Positions 1-8,351 of a DNA stretch of 47,373 bases are shown one piece after another. Under the pieces are notes generated by a model that saw only the letters and a program-made list of their open reading frames with translations, had not been told where the DNA came from and ran no database searches. Made by a program: the position numbers and the translations under genes. The DNA comes from an uncultured Christensenella sp. (GTDB taxonomy: Bacteria; Bacillota; Clostridia; Christensenellales; Borkfalkiaceae), in contig CAJTLF010000014.1 of NCBI GenBank assembly GCA_910577555.1, positions 1-47,373 of the forward strand, given 5' to 3'. The stretch's first letter is position 1, and each line of letters opens with the position of its first letter.

Positions 1-400
1 CGTGAGTTTTGGGAAACTAAGTTTCCCTGCCCGCAATTTTTAAGGGCAAAGAAATATATAATTGCGGGCATTCCCTTCCAGTGAGCCGAAAGTTTTCGCA
101 AATTGGGTGCGCCGGCGCAAAGGCGTGACTTTGCTTGCGCAGTGAATAATTGTAATTCACGAATTTCTCGGCTATTCTGCGCCTGCGAAATTCCGTGAGT
201 TTGGGAAACTAAGTTTCCCTGCCCGCAATTTTTAAGGGCAAAGAAATATACAATTGCGGGCATTCCCTTCCGGTGAGCCGAAGGCTTTCGCAAATTGGGT
301 GCGCCGGCGCAAAGGCGTGACTTTGCTTGCGCAGTGAATAATTGTAGTTCACGAATTTCTCGGCTATTATGCGCCTGCGAAATTCCGTGAGTTTTGGGAA
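1..400. repeat. tandem palindrome-rich repeat, about 193 bp per unit
   Basis: Two consecutive near-identical units (1-193 and 194-385) are followed by the first bases of a third. Each unit is a chain of short palindromes: GGGAAACTAAGTTTCCC, a TGCCCGCAATT / AATTGCGGGCA arm pair around an A-rich loop, GCGCAAAG / CTTTGCTTGCGC arms, and GTGAATAATTGTAATTCAC. The family returns inverted at 35508-35735 and again at 47057-47373. Long minus-strand reading frames through it are a by-product of its composition and share the same peptide at every copy. No gene is supported here. Confidence 0.85.
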
Positions 401-442
401 GTGGTTGCGTGTATTTGGTGCGATTTGTTCCGTTTTGTGTTT

Positions 443-591
443 TTTGGATTGCTTCGTCGCTACGCTTCTCGCAATGACGGGGGGGTACGCTCGCGATGAC
501 GGGAGTTCACGCAGGGCGACAAAAGGGTGTTTTTCTGGATTGCTTCGCTTTGCTCGCGATGACGGGAGCTCACGCAGGGCGACAAAAGGGG
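443..591 (+). repeat. dispersed ATTGC...GCAATGACGG intergenic repeat, with partial tandem copies
   Basis: A copy of the short interspersed repeat whose core reads GGATTGCTTCGTCGCTACGC then TTCTCGCAATGACGG. ATTGC and GCAAT form inverted ends. A second, shorter copy (about 534-565) and a duplicated GACGGGAG(T/C)TCACGCAGGGC stretch (497-520 and 559-582) follow. Other copies lie at 3587, 5757, 10391, 32780 and 35467, all in the same orientation. It is a widespread type of bacterial intergenic repeat (peptide shadow ARSVATKQS on the other strand). Confidence 0.8.
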
Positions 592-593
592 AA

Positions 594-1172
594 TCAGGGG
601 CGGCGGGAGAAGATGCAGCCGCAGTAGTTCTGGCGGTACAGCGAGTATTCCTTTGAAAGGTTGCAGCTGCGGAGATAGCCGCCGCGCTTTTTAAAGTCCG
701 AATACAGCCATTTTTCGCCGCCCAGCCTTTCGCCTGTTTCGTTAATAGCCGTTGCATTTTTAAGCGGGCTTACCGTAAGTGTGGTAGTGAAGAAGTCGAA
801 ATTATGCTCTTTTGCAAGCTCCGCCGTCTTTTTAAGCCGAAGCTCGAAGCATTTTAAACACCGCTCGCCGCCTTCCGGACAGCTTTCAAGTCCCTTTACC
901 GCAGAATAAAATTCGCTCTGTTCCCCGTCGCAGTCGATAAAATCCGCCCAGCCCGTTTGGGAAATAAACCTTTTAAGCTCTTCCTTGCGCTTGGAATATT
1001 CGGGCTCGTCTATATTGGGGTTGTAGAACAGCACGGTTACTTTGAAATATTCCTTTAGCCGTTCAAGGCACGCCGACGAGCAGGGGGCGCAGCAGCAGTG
1101 CAGTAAGACGCGTTTGCCTGCGTTTTCCTGCGCTGACTTTAAAAACCTGCCGTCGTAGTCCACTTTATTCAT
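594..1172 (-). CDS. queH: epoxyqueuosine reductase QueH
   Basis: QueH reduces epoxyqueuosine to queuosine in tRNA, the last step of queuosine synthesis, replacing QueG in many anaerobes. The 192-residue protein has the family signatures: HCCCAPC at residues 25-31, a central CPEGGERCLKC block, and a C-terminal YCGC motif. These cysteines bind the iron-sulfur cluster and metal in the family. Length is typical. The start is the only upstream Met. A TTGATA-N17-TACAAT promoter ends six bases before the ATG, so the mRNA may have almost no leader; a GTG three codons downstream is the alternative start. It stands alone, reading towards the repeats at 1-591. Confidence 0.93.
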   Translation of the reverse strand: MNKVDYDGRFLKSAQENAGKRVLLHCCCAPCSSACLERLKEYFKVTVLFYNPNIDEPEYSKRKEELKRFISQTGWADFIDCDGEQSEFYSAVKGLESCPEGGERCLKCFELRLKKTAELAKEHNFDFFTTTLTVSPLKNATAINETGERLGGEKWLYSDFKKRGGYLRSCNLSKEYSLYRQNYCGCIFSRRP

Positions 1173-1178
1173 AACACG

Positions 1179-1207
1179 ATTGTAACACTTCGGGCGCGTT
1201 TTATCAA
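1179..1207 (-). promoter_or_regulatory. sigma-A type promoter of queH
   Basis: On the minus strand TTGATA (1202-1207), a 17-base spacer and TACAAT (1179-1184). The -10 box ends only six bases before the queH ATG, so the start point would fall at or next to the start codon. Confidence 0.5.
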
Positions 1208-1238
1208 GCGTTTTTCGGGATAGCGCACTTCATTTCGA

Positions 1239-1267
1239 TTGACCTTTTTTCTGAATTGTGGTATTAT
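1239..1267 (+). promoter_or_regulatory. sigma-A type promoter of the ABC ATPase gene
   Basis: TTGACC (1239-1244), 17-base spacer, TATTAT (1262-1267), leaving a leader of roughly 20 bases before the ATG at 1294. Confidence 0.5.
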
Positions 1268-1293
1268 TGACTATATAATTTCCGGAGAGCGTT

Positions 1294-2505
1294 ATGGCAA
1301 GTTTAAAACTGAGCAATCTCGATAAAGTATTCCCTTCAGGGGAAAGGGCGTTATACGACGTAAATCTCGAAGTCCGCGACGGCGAATTTTTGGTGATTTT
1401 AGGCGGGGAGAACAGCGGCAAGTCTACCGTTTTAAGGTTGACTGCGGGGCTTGATACCGAGAGCGACGGCAAAGTTTTTATAGACGGTAAGGACGTTACC
1501 GACAGCGACCCCAAGGACAGGGATATCGCGATGGTTTTCAAGAGCGCGACAATTTATCCTACGATGAACGTTTTCGACAACCTTGCTTACAGTCTTAAAA
1601 TGCGCAAGGCTCCCGCCGCACTGGTGAACGAGAGAGTTAAGGTAGTTTCGGCAGTTCTCGGGCTGGACGAAGTTTTGTACCGCAAGCCCAAGACGCTTAC
1701 TTCCGCACAGAAGCAACGCGTTGCGCTGGGCAGGGCGATAGTGCGCGAGCCGCGCGTTTATCTGCTTGACGACCCCCTATCGGGCTTGGACGACAAGCTG
1801 AGACGGGAGCTTTTAAGCGTTATAATAAATTTGCAGGCGAGAATGAAAGCGACCTTCGTTTACGCGACCAAGAACGTGAACGAGGCGATGACTATGGGCA
1901 CGCGCATAGCCGTTATGAAAAACGGATTTTTGCAACAGTCCGACACGCCCGCGAACTTATACGATTATCCCGCCAACGAGTACGTGGCGTTTTTGGTAGG
2001 TGCGCCCACGATTAACTTTATTCGCGATGCGGAGATAGTTGCGGGTGAAAACGGATACCTTGCGCAATTCAAGGGCGGGGAGATTGCTTTGCCCGAAAGT
2101 ATAGTAAAGCGGTTTGAAAATATCGCCGCATACGCCGGTAGCGGAAAGCGCGTTACTCTCGGAATAAGACCGGAGGACGCTAAGTCGGGCGACGGCGAAA
2201 TCAAGGGGAAAGTAGTCAAAGCCGAAAACGGCGCAAACTACGCCGAATGCGAGATTGCCCCCGATATATCCTTTACTTTCGCCGCCGACAAGGAGTACGC
2301 GGCAGGTGCGGAAGTTTGCCTTTCTTTGGATAAGGACAGGCTGCATATATTCGACGCCGAAACGCGCCTTACTCTGCTTGCCCGCGATGCGGGATACGCG
2401 GAGAGCGGTTTGCCCGATACTCATTTTAAGCCGTTGGGGTTCGTGGAAGAAGAGAGTATTTATTACGGCTCGAAAGTGGCTAAAGCTCAAAACAAAAGAA
2501 AATAA
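1294..2505 (+). CDS. MalK/MsmX-type ABC transporter ATPase with degenerate catalytic motifs
   Basis: A 403-residue protein with the layout of sugar-importer ATPases of the MalK/UgpC/MsmX family: nucleotide-binding domain (1-235), then a TOBE-type regulatory domain with an LGIRPED motif. Walker A is intact (GGENSGKST, 37-45, Lys43). Other motifs depart from the family. The Q-loop Gln is Lys83, the LSGGQ signature is LTSAQ (135-139), the Walker B catalytic Glu is Asp160 (LLDDPLSG), and the switch His is Lys193 (ATKNVNEAM). ATP binding is likely retained, but hydrolysis is expected to be weak or lost, or to need a partner. No permease or binding-protein gene is adjacent; the gene has its own promoter and terminator. 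It could be a regulatory ATPase or half of a heterodimer encoded elsewhere. Confidence 0.85.
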   Translation: MASLKLSNLDKVFPSGERALYDVNLEVRDGEFLVILGGENSGKSTVLRLTAGLDTESDGKVFIDGKDVTDSDPKDRDIAMVFKSATIYPTMNVFDNLAYSLKMRKAPAALVNERVKVVSAVLGLDEVLYRKPKTLTSAQKQRVALGRAIVREPRVYLLDDPLSGLDDKLRRELLSVIINLQARMKATFVYATKNVNEAMTMGTRIAVMKNGFLQQSDTPANLYDYPANEYVAFLVGAPTINFIRDAEIVAGENGYLAQFKGGEIALPESIVKRFENIAAYAGSGKRVTLGIRPEDAKSGDGEIKGKVVKAENGANYAECEIAPDISFTFAADKEYAAGAEVCLSLDKDRLHIFDAETRLTLLARDAGYAESGLPDTHFKPLGFVEEESIYYGSKVAKAQNKRK

Positions 2506-2510
2506 TTTTA

Positions 2511-2536
2511 AAAAGCCCCCGTAAACCGCGGGGGTT
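2511..2536 (+). terminator. intrinsic terminator after the ABC ATPase gene
   Basis: CCCCCG / CGGGGG stem around TAAACCG, flanked by A and T runs. Confidence 0.7.
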
Positions 2537-2635
2537 TAAATTTGCGCGAACGCGTTTAAAAACGGGTTTTTAAGGCGATAATTTACTTAATTTCCGCAAT
2601 CGGTGCGGGAATATGCTTGAAATAACGGTATTTTT

Positions 2636-3532
2636 ATGGAGATAATACTCGACGCGCTGTGGGATACTTTAAAGGTGTTCCCCTTTCTGTTCCTTATATA
2701 CGTACTGATAGAAATTCTGGAGCACCGCACGCATCTCACCCAAAACCAAAAAATATTACAGGGAAACCTTGCTCCGCTCATCGGCTCGGCTACGGGGCTT
2801 ATTCCGCAATGCGGTTTTTCCGTTATGGCGGCTAAGCTGTACGACAGGGGCTTTATACGCACGGGTACGATTATGGCGGTGTTTATCGCCACTTCGGACG
2901 AGGCGTTGATTTTGCTCATTTCGGACGTTTCCGCGGCGGGTGCGGTGATGCCGCTTATATTTATCAAGCTGGTTTACTCGGTGGCGGTTGGTTACCTTAC
3001 CAACTTTATTCTGCCCAAAGAAAGGTTGGAGAGCGTGGCGACGCAGGAAGTTCCCGCGCACTTTTGCTGTGACGAACACGACGGGCGGGGGTTGCTTGGC
3101 GAGAACTCCGACTTTAAAACTTTTTTCATAAGCCCGCTTATTCACTCGCTTAAAATATGGCTGTATCTGCTTATCGTAAATCTCGTGTTCGGATACATTA
3201 TCGATTTGGCGGGCGGGGAAGGCGTGATTGCCGAAAACGCGTTGCAGGGCGGGGCGTACGTCCAGCCCCTTATTACCGCGCTTATCGGGCTTATTCCCAA
3301 CTGCGCGTCGAGCGTCATTCTGACGGGGGCGTACACGAGCGGGGCGATTACTTTCGGAAGTCTGGTTTGCGGGCTTTGCTCTAACGCGGGGCTGGGGCTG
3401 GTGGTGCTGTTTAAAAACCCCAAGCGGTTAAAGCGGAATATTCTTATAGTGGTGGCGATGTACGTCCTTGCGGTGATTGCGGGATTGATTATAAACGCGA
3501 TTATGCTTGCTATTCCCAACCCGTCTTTCTGA
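2636..3532 (+). CDS. putative 10-TM heavy-metal exporter (ArsP_2-like arsenic efflux protein)
   Basis: A 298-residue, very hydrophobic integral membrane protein resembling the 'putative arsenic efflux / 10TM heavy-metal exporter' family. Its two halves are pseudo-repeats: GLIPQCGFSVM (54-64) in the first and GLIPNCASSVI (218-228) in the second, each with a Pro-(Gln/Asn)-Cys in a membrane segment. The soluble linker between the halves carries a possible metal site, HFCCDEH (142-148). Substrate cannot be told from sequence; a thiophilic metal or metalloid fits the cysteines. It is monocistronic, with no ArsR-type regulator next to it. Confidence 0.72.
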   Translation: MEIILDALWDTLKVFPFLFLIYVLIEILEHRTHLTQNQKILQGNLAPLIGSATGLIPQCGFSVMAAKLYDRGFIRTGTIMAVFIATSDEALILLISDVSAAGAVMPLIFIKLVYSVAVGYLTNFILPKERLESVATQEVPAHFCCDEHDGRGLLGENSDFKTFFISPLIHSLKIWLYLLIVNLVFGYIIDLAGGEGVIAENALQGGAYVQPLITALIGLIPNCASSVILTGAYTSGAITFGSLVCGLCSNAGLGLVVLFKNPKRLKRNILIVVAMYVLAVIAGLIINAIMLAIPNPSF

Positions 3533-3543
3533 CGGGTTTTTTT
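3518..3543 (+). terminator. intrinsic terminator overlapping the stop codon
   Basis: ACCCGTC / GACGGGT stem with loop TTTCT, followed by seven T. The TGA stop (3530-3532) lies in the hairpin. Confidence 0.8.
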
Positions 3544-3586
3544 GTAAGGCTCAGAATGACAAGGGGCGCAGTGTTGTTTTGTGTTC

Positions 3587-3626
3587 TTTTGGATTGCTTC
3601 GTCGCTACGCTCCTCGCAATGACGGG
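3587..3626 (+). repeat. dispersed ATTGC...GCAATGACGG intergenic repeat
   Basis: Full copy with CTCCTCGCAATGACGGGG. It is followed by a short GCGCAATGACGGG fragment at about 3636-3649 and preceded by AGAATGAC at about 3553. Confidence 0.8.
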
Positions 3627-3701
3627 GAGAAGAGTGCGCAATGACGGGTGGGTGGGGAATGACAAGAGAGAAAGTGTTTGGAGTGTAAGGGGGTAAAACA
3701 G

Positions 3702-3730
3702 TTGATAATTTTTTCTGTTTATGGTAAAAT
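3702..3730 (+). promoter_or_regulatory. sigma-A type promoter
   Basis: TTGATA (3702-3707), 17-base spacer, TAAAAT (3725-3730), upstream of the membrane protein gene at 3759. Confidence 0.5.
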
Positions 3731-3758
3731 ACGGGAAAGTCGTTTTTTAAGGTAGATT

Positions 3759-4997
3759 ATGGCACTGAAAACAGACAATCTCGAAGGCAAGGAAATTGCT
3801 TTGGATTATAAGCGCGACTCCCTTCCCCAAGGGCGTTGGAGCGACGCCTGGGCGGTATTTAAGGCGTCGGCGTTAAAGCTTATTCTCATCAATCTTTTAA
3901 TACTGGTCACCGTTGCGCCCATGGTTGCAATCGTACTCGTGAGAAACTCATATATACTCACTCTGGGCAGCGTTTATCCGCTAAACCCGAGCGTTTCATA
4001 TCCCTTTTATCCCGATACGCGCGGGCTTGCCGAACAGATTATTCTTTCGGTGGACGCGGCGTTCTACGCTATGCTTATCGCGGCGGGATTTATCGCGTCG
4101 GTAGGGCTGGCGGGCGCAACTTACTCAATCCGTAAGCTTTTGAACACGCACGGCAAGTTTACCTTTAAAGGGTTTTTCCGCGGAATTAAGGCTTGTTACT
4201 TCAACGCCGCTTTGCCCGTTACCGTAGCGCTCACCTTTATCTACGCGTCGCTTATGACCTGGGACTGGATGAAGCTGGTCATTGCGCAGGGCGGGAACGC
4301 GGCGGGTGCGATTACGGCGGTCGTGTTCGTTATTATCGCGACCGTACTCGTATGCGTTTACTGTGCCTGGCTGTTCGCCGTGGGGACGAGCTATAAAATA
4401 AAATTTACTCAGGTATTTAAAAACGCGTTCGTTATGATGCTCGGCACGCCGTTGCAGACGGTGATTATGGCGGGTATTTCCTTAGTTCCCGTCTGGCTGA
4501 TGCTGATTGGCGGGTTCTTCGGTACGATTGGGCTTATTGCCTTTATCATTATAGGTTTTTCGCTTATTCTGTTTATATGGAATGCGTTTACGCAGTGGGC
4601 GTTCGACGGGTTCGTGACGCCGACTATCGAGCAGGAGAGCGTGCAGGCTACGAAGGAAAAGAAAGCCGCGGAGACGGACGACGACCCCGAAAGGCGGGCG
4701 AGAGAGCTGCTTGCGGCGGGCAGGAGCGAGCTGATTGCAAGACCTATTAAGCCCTTGGGCGATGCGGGCGTTGCGGAGCTGGGCAAGACATTTACGCGCG
4801 GAGACGTTGCCGCGGTTGCCGCGGGGCGTGAAAAGCTCGTTGCCGAAATAGCCGCATACGAGAAAGAGCATGAAAACGACCCCGCGTTCGTGGAATACAA
4901 CAAGCTGTTTGCCGAGCGCGAGAAGGCGTTGCAGCCCGTAACGGACAAGAAGGGCAAGAAGAAAAAAGTGGTAAGTAGCGAGAACCTTTTGAAATGA
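3759..4997 (+). CDS. multi-pass membrane protein with charged C-terminal tail, function unknown
   Basis: A 412-residue protein. A short cytoplasmic-looking N-terminus (WSDAWAVFKAS) leads into about six hydrophobic segments (roughly 36-61, 95-122, 150-170, 183-207, 222-246, 250-282). The rest, from about 295, is a soluble, Glu/Lys/Ala-rich, probably coiled tail ending in a lysine cluster. The membrane part is loosely reminiscent of YesL/DUF624-type proteins, but no family can be named. The stop overlaps the next ATG by four bases (ATGA at 4994-4997), so the two genes are translationally coupled. Confidence 0.8.
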   Translation: MALKTDNLEGKEIALDYKRDSLPQGRWSDAWAVFKASALKLILINLLILVTVAPMVAIVLVRNSYILTLGSVYPLNPSVSYPFYPDTRGLAEQIILSVDAAFYAMLIAAGFIASVGLAGATYSIRKLLNTHGKFTFKGFFRGIKACYFNAALPVTVALTFIYASLMTWDWMKLVIAQGGNAAGAITAVVFVIIATVLVCVYCAWLFAVGTSYKIKFTQVFKNAFVMMLGTPLQTVIMAGISLVPVWLMLIGGFFGTIGLIAFIIIGFSLILFIWNAFTQWAFDGFVTPTIEQESVQATKEKKAAETDDDPERRARELLAAGRSELIARPIKPLGDAGVAELGKTFTRGDVAAVAAGREKLVAEIAAYEKEHENDPAFVEYNKLFAEREKALQPVTDKKGKKKKVVSSENLLK

Positions 4998-5725
4998 GCG
5001 GGATATATTCCGCTTTGGGCGGGGTTTTTGAATATTTTAACGACGACTGCGGCTATGATAAATGGTCGCAGTATTTAATTGAAAGGATAAATTCGCTGGG
5101 TATCAAGCCCTGCGCGCGGGGCGTGGACGCGGGGTGCGGGAACGGTTATTTTACCCGTGCGTTCGAAAGAGCGGGTTACGGGATGACGGGCGTGGATATC
5201 TCGCCCGAAATGCTGAACGCGGCGGTGGAGCTTTCGCGCAAAAACGGGCTGAAGTCGCAGTATATATTGGGGGATATTGCAAAATTATCGCTCAATTTCA
5301 AGCCCGACTTTATAATCGCCGCCAACGATTGCGTCAATTACCTGCCGCAGAACGGGCTTACCGCCCTATTCAAAAGACTGTACGGGCTGTTGAAAAGGGG
5401 CGGGGCGTTAATATTCGACATAAGCTCTTCGCATAAATTAAGGCATATATTGGGGGATAACGCGTTCGCGGACGACAGGGACGGGGCTACCTGCGTGTGG
5501 TTTACCAAGCTTTGCGGCGACAGAGTGGAGTTGGATATAACCGTTTTTGTCCGTCGGGCGGACGGGCTTTACGAGAGACGGGACGAGAGCCAGACGCAGT
5601 TTATACACGAAGAGAACGCGGTGGTTGCGGCTTTGCTTGCGGCGGGGTTTTCGGTTACCGTTGAAGGCGTTTTGGGCGGAAACGATAAGTCGGAGAGAAT
5701 TAATTTTATTTGCGTCAAAAGGTAG
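4994..5725 (+). CDS. class I SAM-dependent methyltransferase
   Basis: A 243-residue protein with a Rossmann-type methyltransferase fold. Motif I is VDAGCGNGYFTRAF (about 44-57), the acidic residue ending strand 2 is in TGVDISPEML, and a DFIIAANDCVNYLP block matches the motif IV region. Such enzymes transfer the S-adenosylmethionine methyl group; the substrate is not predictable here. It starts inside the stop codon of the preceding membrane protein gene, so both are made from one message. The following repeat probably ends the unit. Confidence 0.85.
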   Translation: MSGIYSALGGVFEYFNDDCGYDKWSQYLIERINSLGIKPCARGVDAGCGNGYFTRAFERAGYGMTGVDISPEMLNAAVELSRKNGLKSQYILGDIAKLSLNFKPDFIIAANDCVNYLPQNGLTALFKRLYGLLKRGGALIFDISSSHKLRHILGDNAFADDRDGATCVWFTKLCGDRVELDITVFVRRADGLYERRDESQTQFIHEENAVVAALLAAGFSVTVEGVLGGNDKSERINFICVKR

Positions 5726-5756
5726 CGGTGCGGGTTGGACGGTTTTGTGCGTTGTT

Positions 5757-5797
5757 CTTTTGGATTGCTTCGTCGCTGCGCTCCTCGCAATGACGGG
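5757..5797 (+). repeat. dispersed ATTGC...GCAATGACGG intergenic repeat
   Basis: Copy between the methyltransferase gene and hslO, same orientation as all others in the window. Confidence 0.8.
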
Positions 5798-5866
5798 GAG
5801 AGAAAAAATTTTTTAAAAAAATTTGTAAAAGTATAAACGACGGGGAAAAAACGGGGGTATATTATA

Positions 5867-6697
5867 GTGAACAAGTTATTTAAGTCATTAATTTACGATA
5901 TGCAGGTTTCGCTTTCGGTGCTTGAAACGACCGAGATGGTGAACGACGCTATTAAGGTACATAATTTGGACGATACCGCGGCGGAGACGCTGGGCGGGCT
6001 GCTTACCGCGTGCGCGTACATGGCGGGCTGTCTGAAAAGCGAGAGAGGCGCGGTTTCCATTACGGTAAAATCGGGCGACGGCAGCGCCACGGCGAGCGTT
6101 TCGGGCGATTCCGAAGGGCATATACGCGGGTATATCGAAGGCGGGGAGTACGGGCTTAAGGGCGGTTATATGACCGTGGTTAAGGACGACGGGTTTTACC
6201 GTCCGTTCGTGGGGACTTGCGAGCTGAAAAGCGCGTCCGTTTCCGAAAACCTTATGCAATACTACCATATAAGCGAGCAGATACCTACCGCCGTTGCCAT
6301 AGGCGTTAAGGTTAAAAACGGCAGGTGCGTTACTGCGGGCGGCGTGGTTATGCAGCTGTTGCCCGGAACTACCGAATACAATATGGATAAAGCCGAAGAG
6401 ACTATGCAGAACTTCGTTAAAATTACCGACGAGCTGGAAAAATTTGGCGCGGAAGGTATTTTAAGGGAGTATTTCGGCGGGGAAACTAAGGAAAAATCCG
6501 TTTACGAGACTTTTCCCGAATATAAGTGCAATTGTTCGCGCAAAAAAATAGAGAGAGTTATTAAGTCCGTAAGTCTTGCCGACCTTCTGAAAATTATCGA
6601 AGAGGACGGCGAAGTTTCGGTGCATTGCCATTACTGCAACACCGATTACAAGTTCGGCGAGAAGGACGTAAGGGAGTTATTTGCAAACGATGGCTAA
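5867..6697 (+). CDS. hslO: redox-regulated chaperone Hsp33
   Basis: Hsp33 is a holdase chaperone switched on by oxidative unfolding. The 276-residue protein matches the family throughout (DYMQVSL-like start, central YRPFVGTCEL region, PGTTEYNMDKAEE linker region). It ends in the redox zinc site: CNC at 221-223 and CHYC at 254-257 (Cys221, 223, 254, 257), the four ligands that form disulfides on oxidation. The start is a GTG preceded by a G-rich run (5853-5857) about nine bases upstream. The 3' end overlaps the start of the TPR protein gene. Confidence 0.95.
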   Translation: MNKLFKSLIYDMQVSLSVLETTEMVNDAIKVHNLDDTAAETLGGLLTACAYMAGCLKSERGAVSITVKSGDGSATASVSGDSEGHIRGYIEGGEYGLKGGYMTVVKDDGFYRPFVGTCELKSASVSENLMQYYHISEQIPTAVAIGVKVKNGRCVTAGGVVMQLLPGTTEYNMDKAEETMQNFVKITDELEKFGAEGILREYFGGETKEKSVYETFPEYKCNCSRKKIERVIKSVSLADLLKIIEEDGEVSVHCHYCNTDYKFGEKDVRELFANDG

Positions 6698-8351
6698 GAC
6701 GACTTCAATCGACCTGTCCGACGTCAGGTTAATTACGCTCGCGGCGGAGCTTGTGGACAACCACGAGTATCTGAGAGCGTTGAAGATGCTCAATAAGAAT
6801 GCGGAGACCTGGGGCAACTACGAAGATTCGCTTGAGCTTTACGCGGAAATTTACGACGATTTGAACCTTTACTGGAAGAGCGTGTACGGCTGGTTTCGGT
6901 TTCTGGACATTTCATCGCACCTTGACAATTCCGACTGTTACGAAGGGCTTGCCGTCGGGTTTATGAATTTAGGCGACGAACACGCCGCCGCGTATTACTA
7001 CAATAAACTGCTGCTCGAAACGGACGGGCTTGACGCCGAGACGCGCGAGAGCATAGTTAACGAATTTCTTGCGGCGGACGCGGGAAATCACCTGAAATTT
7101 GCCTACCCGCCCGAGATTGCCGATTGCTCGGGGATTATTTCCGAAGGCATCTCCCTTATGAAGGCGGGCGAATACGAAAAGGCGATTGAAGAATTCGAAA
7201 AGATTTGCGAAGGCAACCCCGTTTACCTTTCGGCGCGCAATCACATTGCTATGTGTAAGGTCATTGCCGACAGAGCGGAAGAAGCCGAAAACGAGTGCCG
7301 TGCCGTTCTTGAAAACAACCCCGAGAACGTGCAGGCGATGACTACGCTTGCCGCCGTTATGACCGAGCAGGGTAAGCGGGAAGAGTCGCGCGCGCTTGCC
7401 GACAAGCTGCTGGCGTTGAACGTTACCGAAGCCGAAGACATTTATAAAATTGCTACCGTGTGCTGTGAAAACGAGATGCATCTGGAAGCTTACGAGACCT
7501 TTATGCGGTTGCCGCACGAGTTCGATTACGATTTGAACGTGCTTTATTTCAAGGCGGTGGCGGCGTTCAACGCGGGGCTGGACGTGGAGAGCCGCGAAGC
7601 GTTCGACGTGCTTACCACCGTTTATCCCGACGCGGTTACCGCGCGGTATTACTCCAACCTTGCGCGGAGTATGGTCAGGGCGGGCAAACGGCACAAGCTG
7701 ACATATTTTTACAGATTGCCGTCCGAAGTGAGAGAGTCTTCGTTAAAATTGCTTGCGGCGTTTTCACAGCTTTCCGCCGCGGAAGTGAGAAAGCTTAACG
7801 GGCAGGTTGACCTTACCGCAACCTTTAAATGGTGTTTCGACGAGCACGACTTCAACAACTCGGAATTGCAGGCTTTGGCTATTTCGGTGGCGATTAAGGC
7901 GAAGATGCTCGAAGAAGTGCGCGACGTGCTTTTGAATCCGTCTGTGGACGATAAGATTAAGGTGGACGCGCTCTGCTTGCTTGCCGAAATGAACGAGCCG
8001 GACTGTTACGGAGTGGTTATCTGCAACATATACAGGCGTGTAACCACGCAAAAGCTCAATATTGGCAGGTTGAAGAAAAAGCGGTTTTTAGCCGCTTACG
8101 CGAAGCTGTTCGCGCATTTTTCCATACTTGACGACGGGTATTCGGAGTCGTTCGCGCTTGCGGCGGAGAAAATTTACGCTAAGCTCGAAAACGACGGAAA
8201 CCTGAAATATGCGGACGACGCGGACGCGCTGGGGGCGGCGATTTACCGTCTTTCGGGGGTGCGTGCGGCGGAAATTAACGGTGAAGAGATTAACTCGTTT
8301 TTCGGCGTGAACGATAAGCGGGTGAATAAAATTCTGGGCGGCTTAATATGA
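6690..8351 (+). CDS. tetratricopeptide-repeat (TPR) protein
   Basis: About 553 residues, built of helical pairs typical of TPR repeats (for example AGEYEKAIEEFEKICEGNP, then EAENECRAVLENNPENVQA). TPR proteins are protein-interaction scaffolds. There is no signal peptide or membrane segment, so it is probably cytoplasmic. The ATG at 6690 overlaps the hslO stop; an in-frame TTG at 6681 is closer to the AAGGGAG site (6670-6676) and may be the real start. The 3' end overlaps the next ATG (ATGA, 8348-8351). Partners are unknown; coupling to Hsp33 and the HEAT-like protein suggests a shared protein-quality role, which is inference. Confidence 0.8.
   Translation: MAKTTSIDLSDVRLITLAAELVDNHEYLRALKMLNKNAETWGNYEDSLELYAEIYDDLNLYWKSVYGWFRFLDISSHLDNSDCYEGLAVGFMNLGDEHAAAYYYNKLLLETDGLDAETRESIVNEFLAADAGNHLKFAYPPEIADCSGIISEGISLMKAGEYEKAIEEFEKICEGNPVYLSARNHIAMCKVIADRAEEAENECRAVLENNPENVQAMTTLAAVMTEQGKREESRALADKLLALNVTEAEDIYKIATVCCENEMHLEAYETFMRLPHEFDYDLNVLYFKAVAAFNAGLDVESREAFDVLTTVYPDAVTARYYSNLARSMVRAGKRHKLTYFYRLPSEVRESSLKLLAAFSQLSAAEVRKLNGQVDLTATFKWCFDEHDFNNSELQALAISVAIKAKMLEEVRDVLLNPSVDDKIKVDALCLLAEMNEPDCYGVVICNIYRRVTTQKLNIGRLKKKRFLAAYAKLFAHFSILDDGYSESFALAAEKIYAKLENDGNLKYADDADALGAAIYRLSGVRAAEINGEEINSFFGVNDKRVNKILGGLI

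Noticed and set aside
1..400. Tandem repeats considered as a CRISPR array
   Set aside because: Units are about 193 bases with no alternation of short repeats and unique spacers, and no cas genes are present.
209..757. A 182-codon minus-strand open frame and a 95-codon plus-strand frame (369-656) through the left repeats
   Set aside because: They consist of repeat sequence, share the same peptide with frames in the other repeat copies, and overlap queH out of frame.
5858..5866. TATATTAT directly before the hslO GTG as a -10 box
   Set aside because: There is no -35 at a usable distance, and a start there would leave no room before the GTG.
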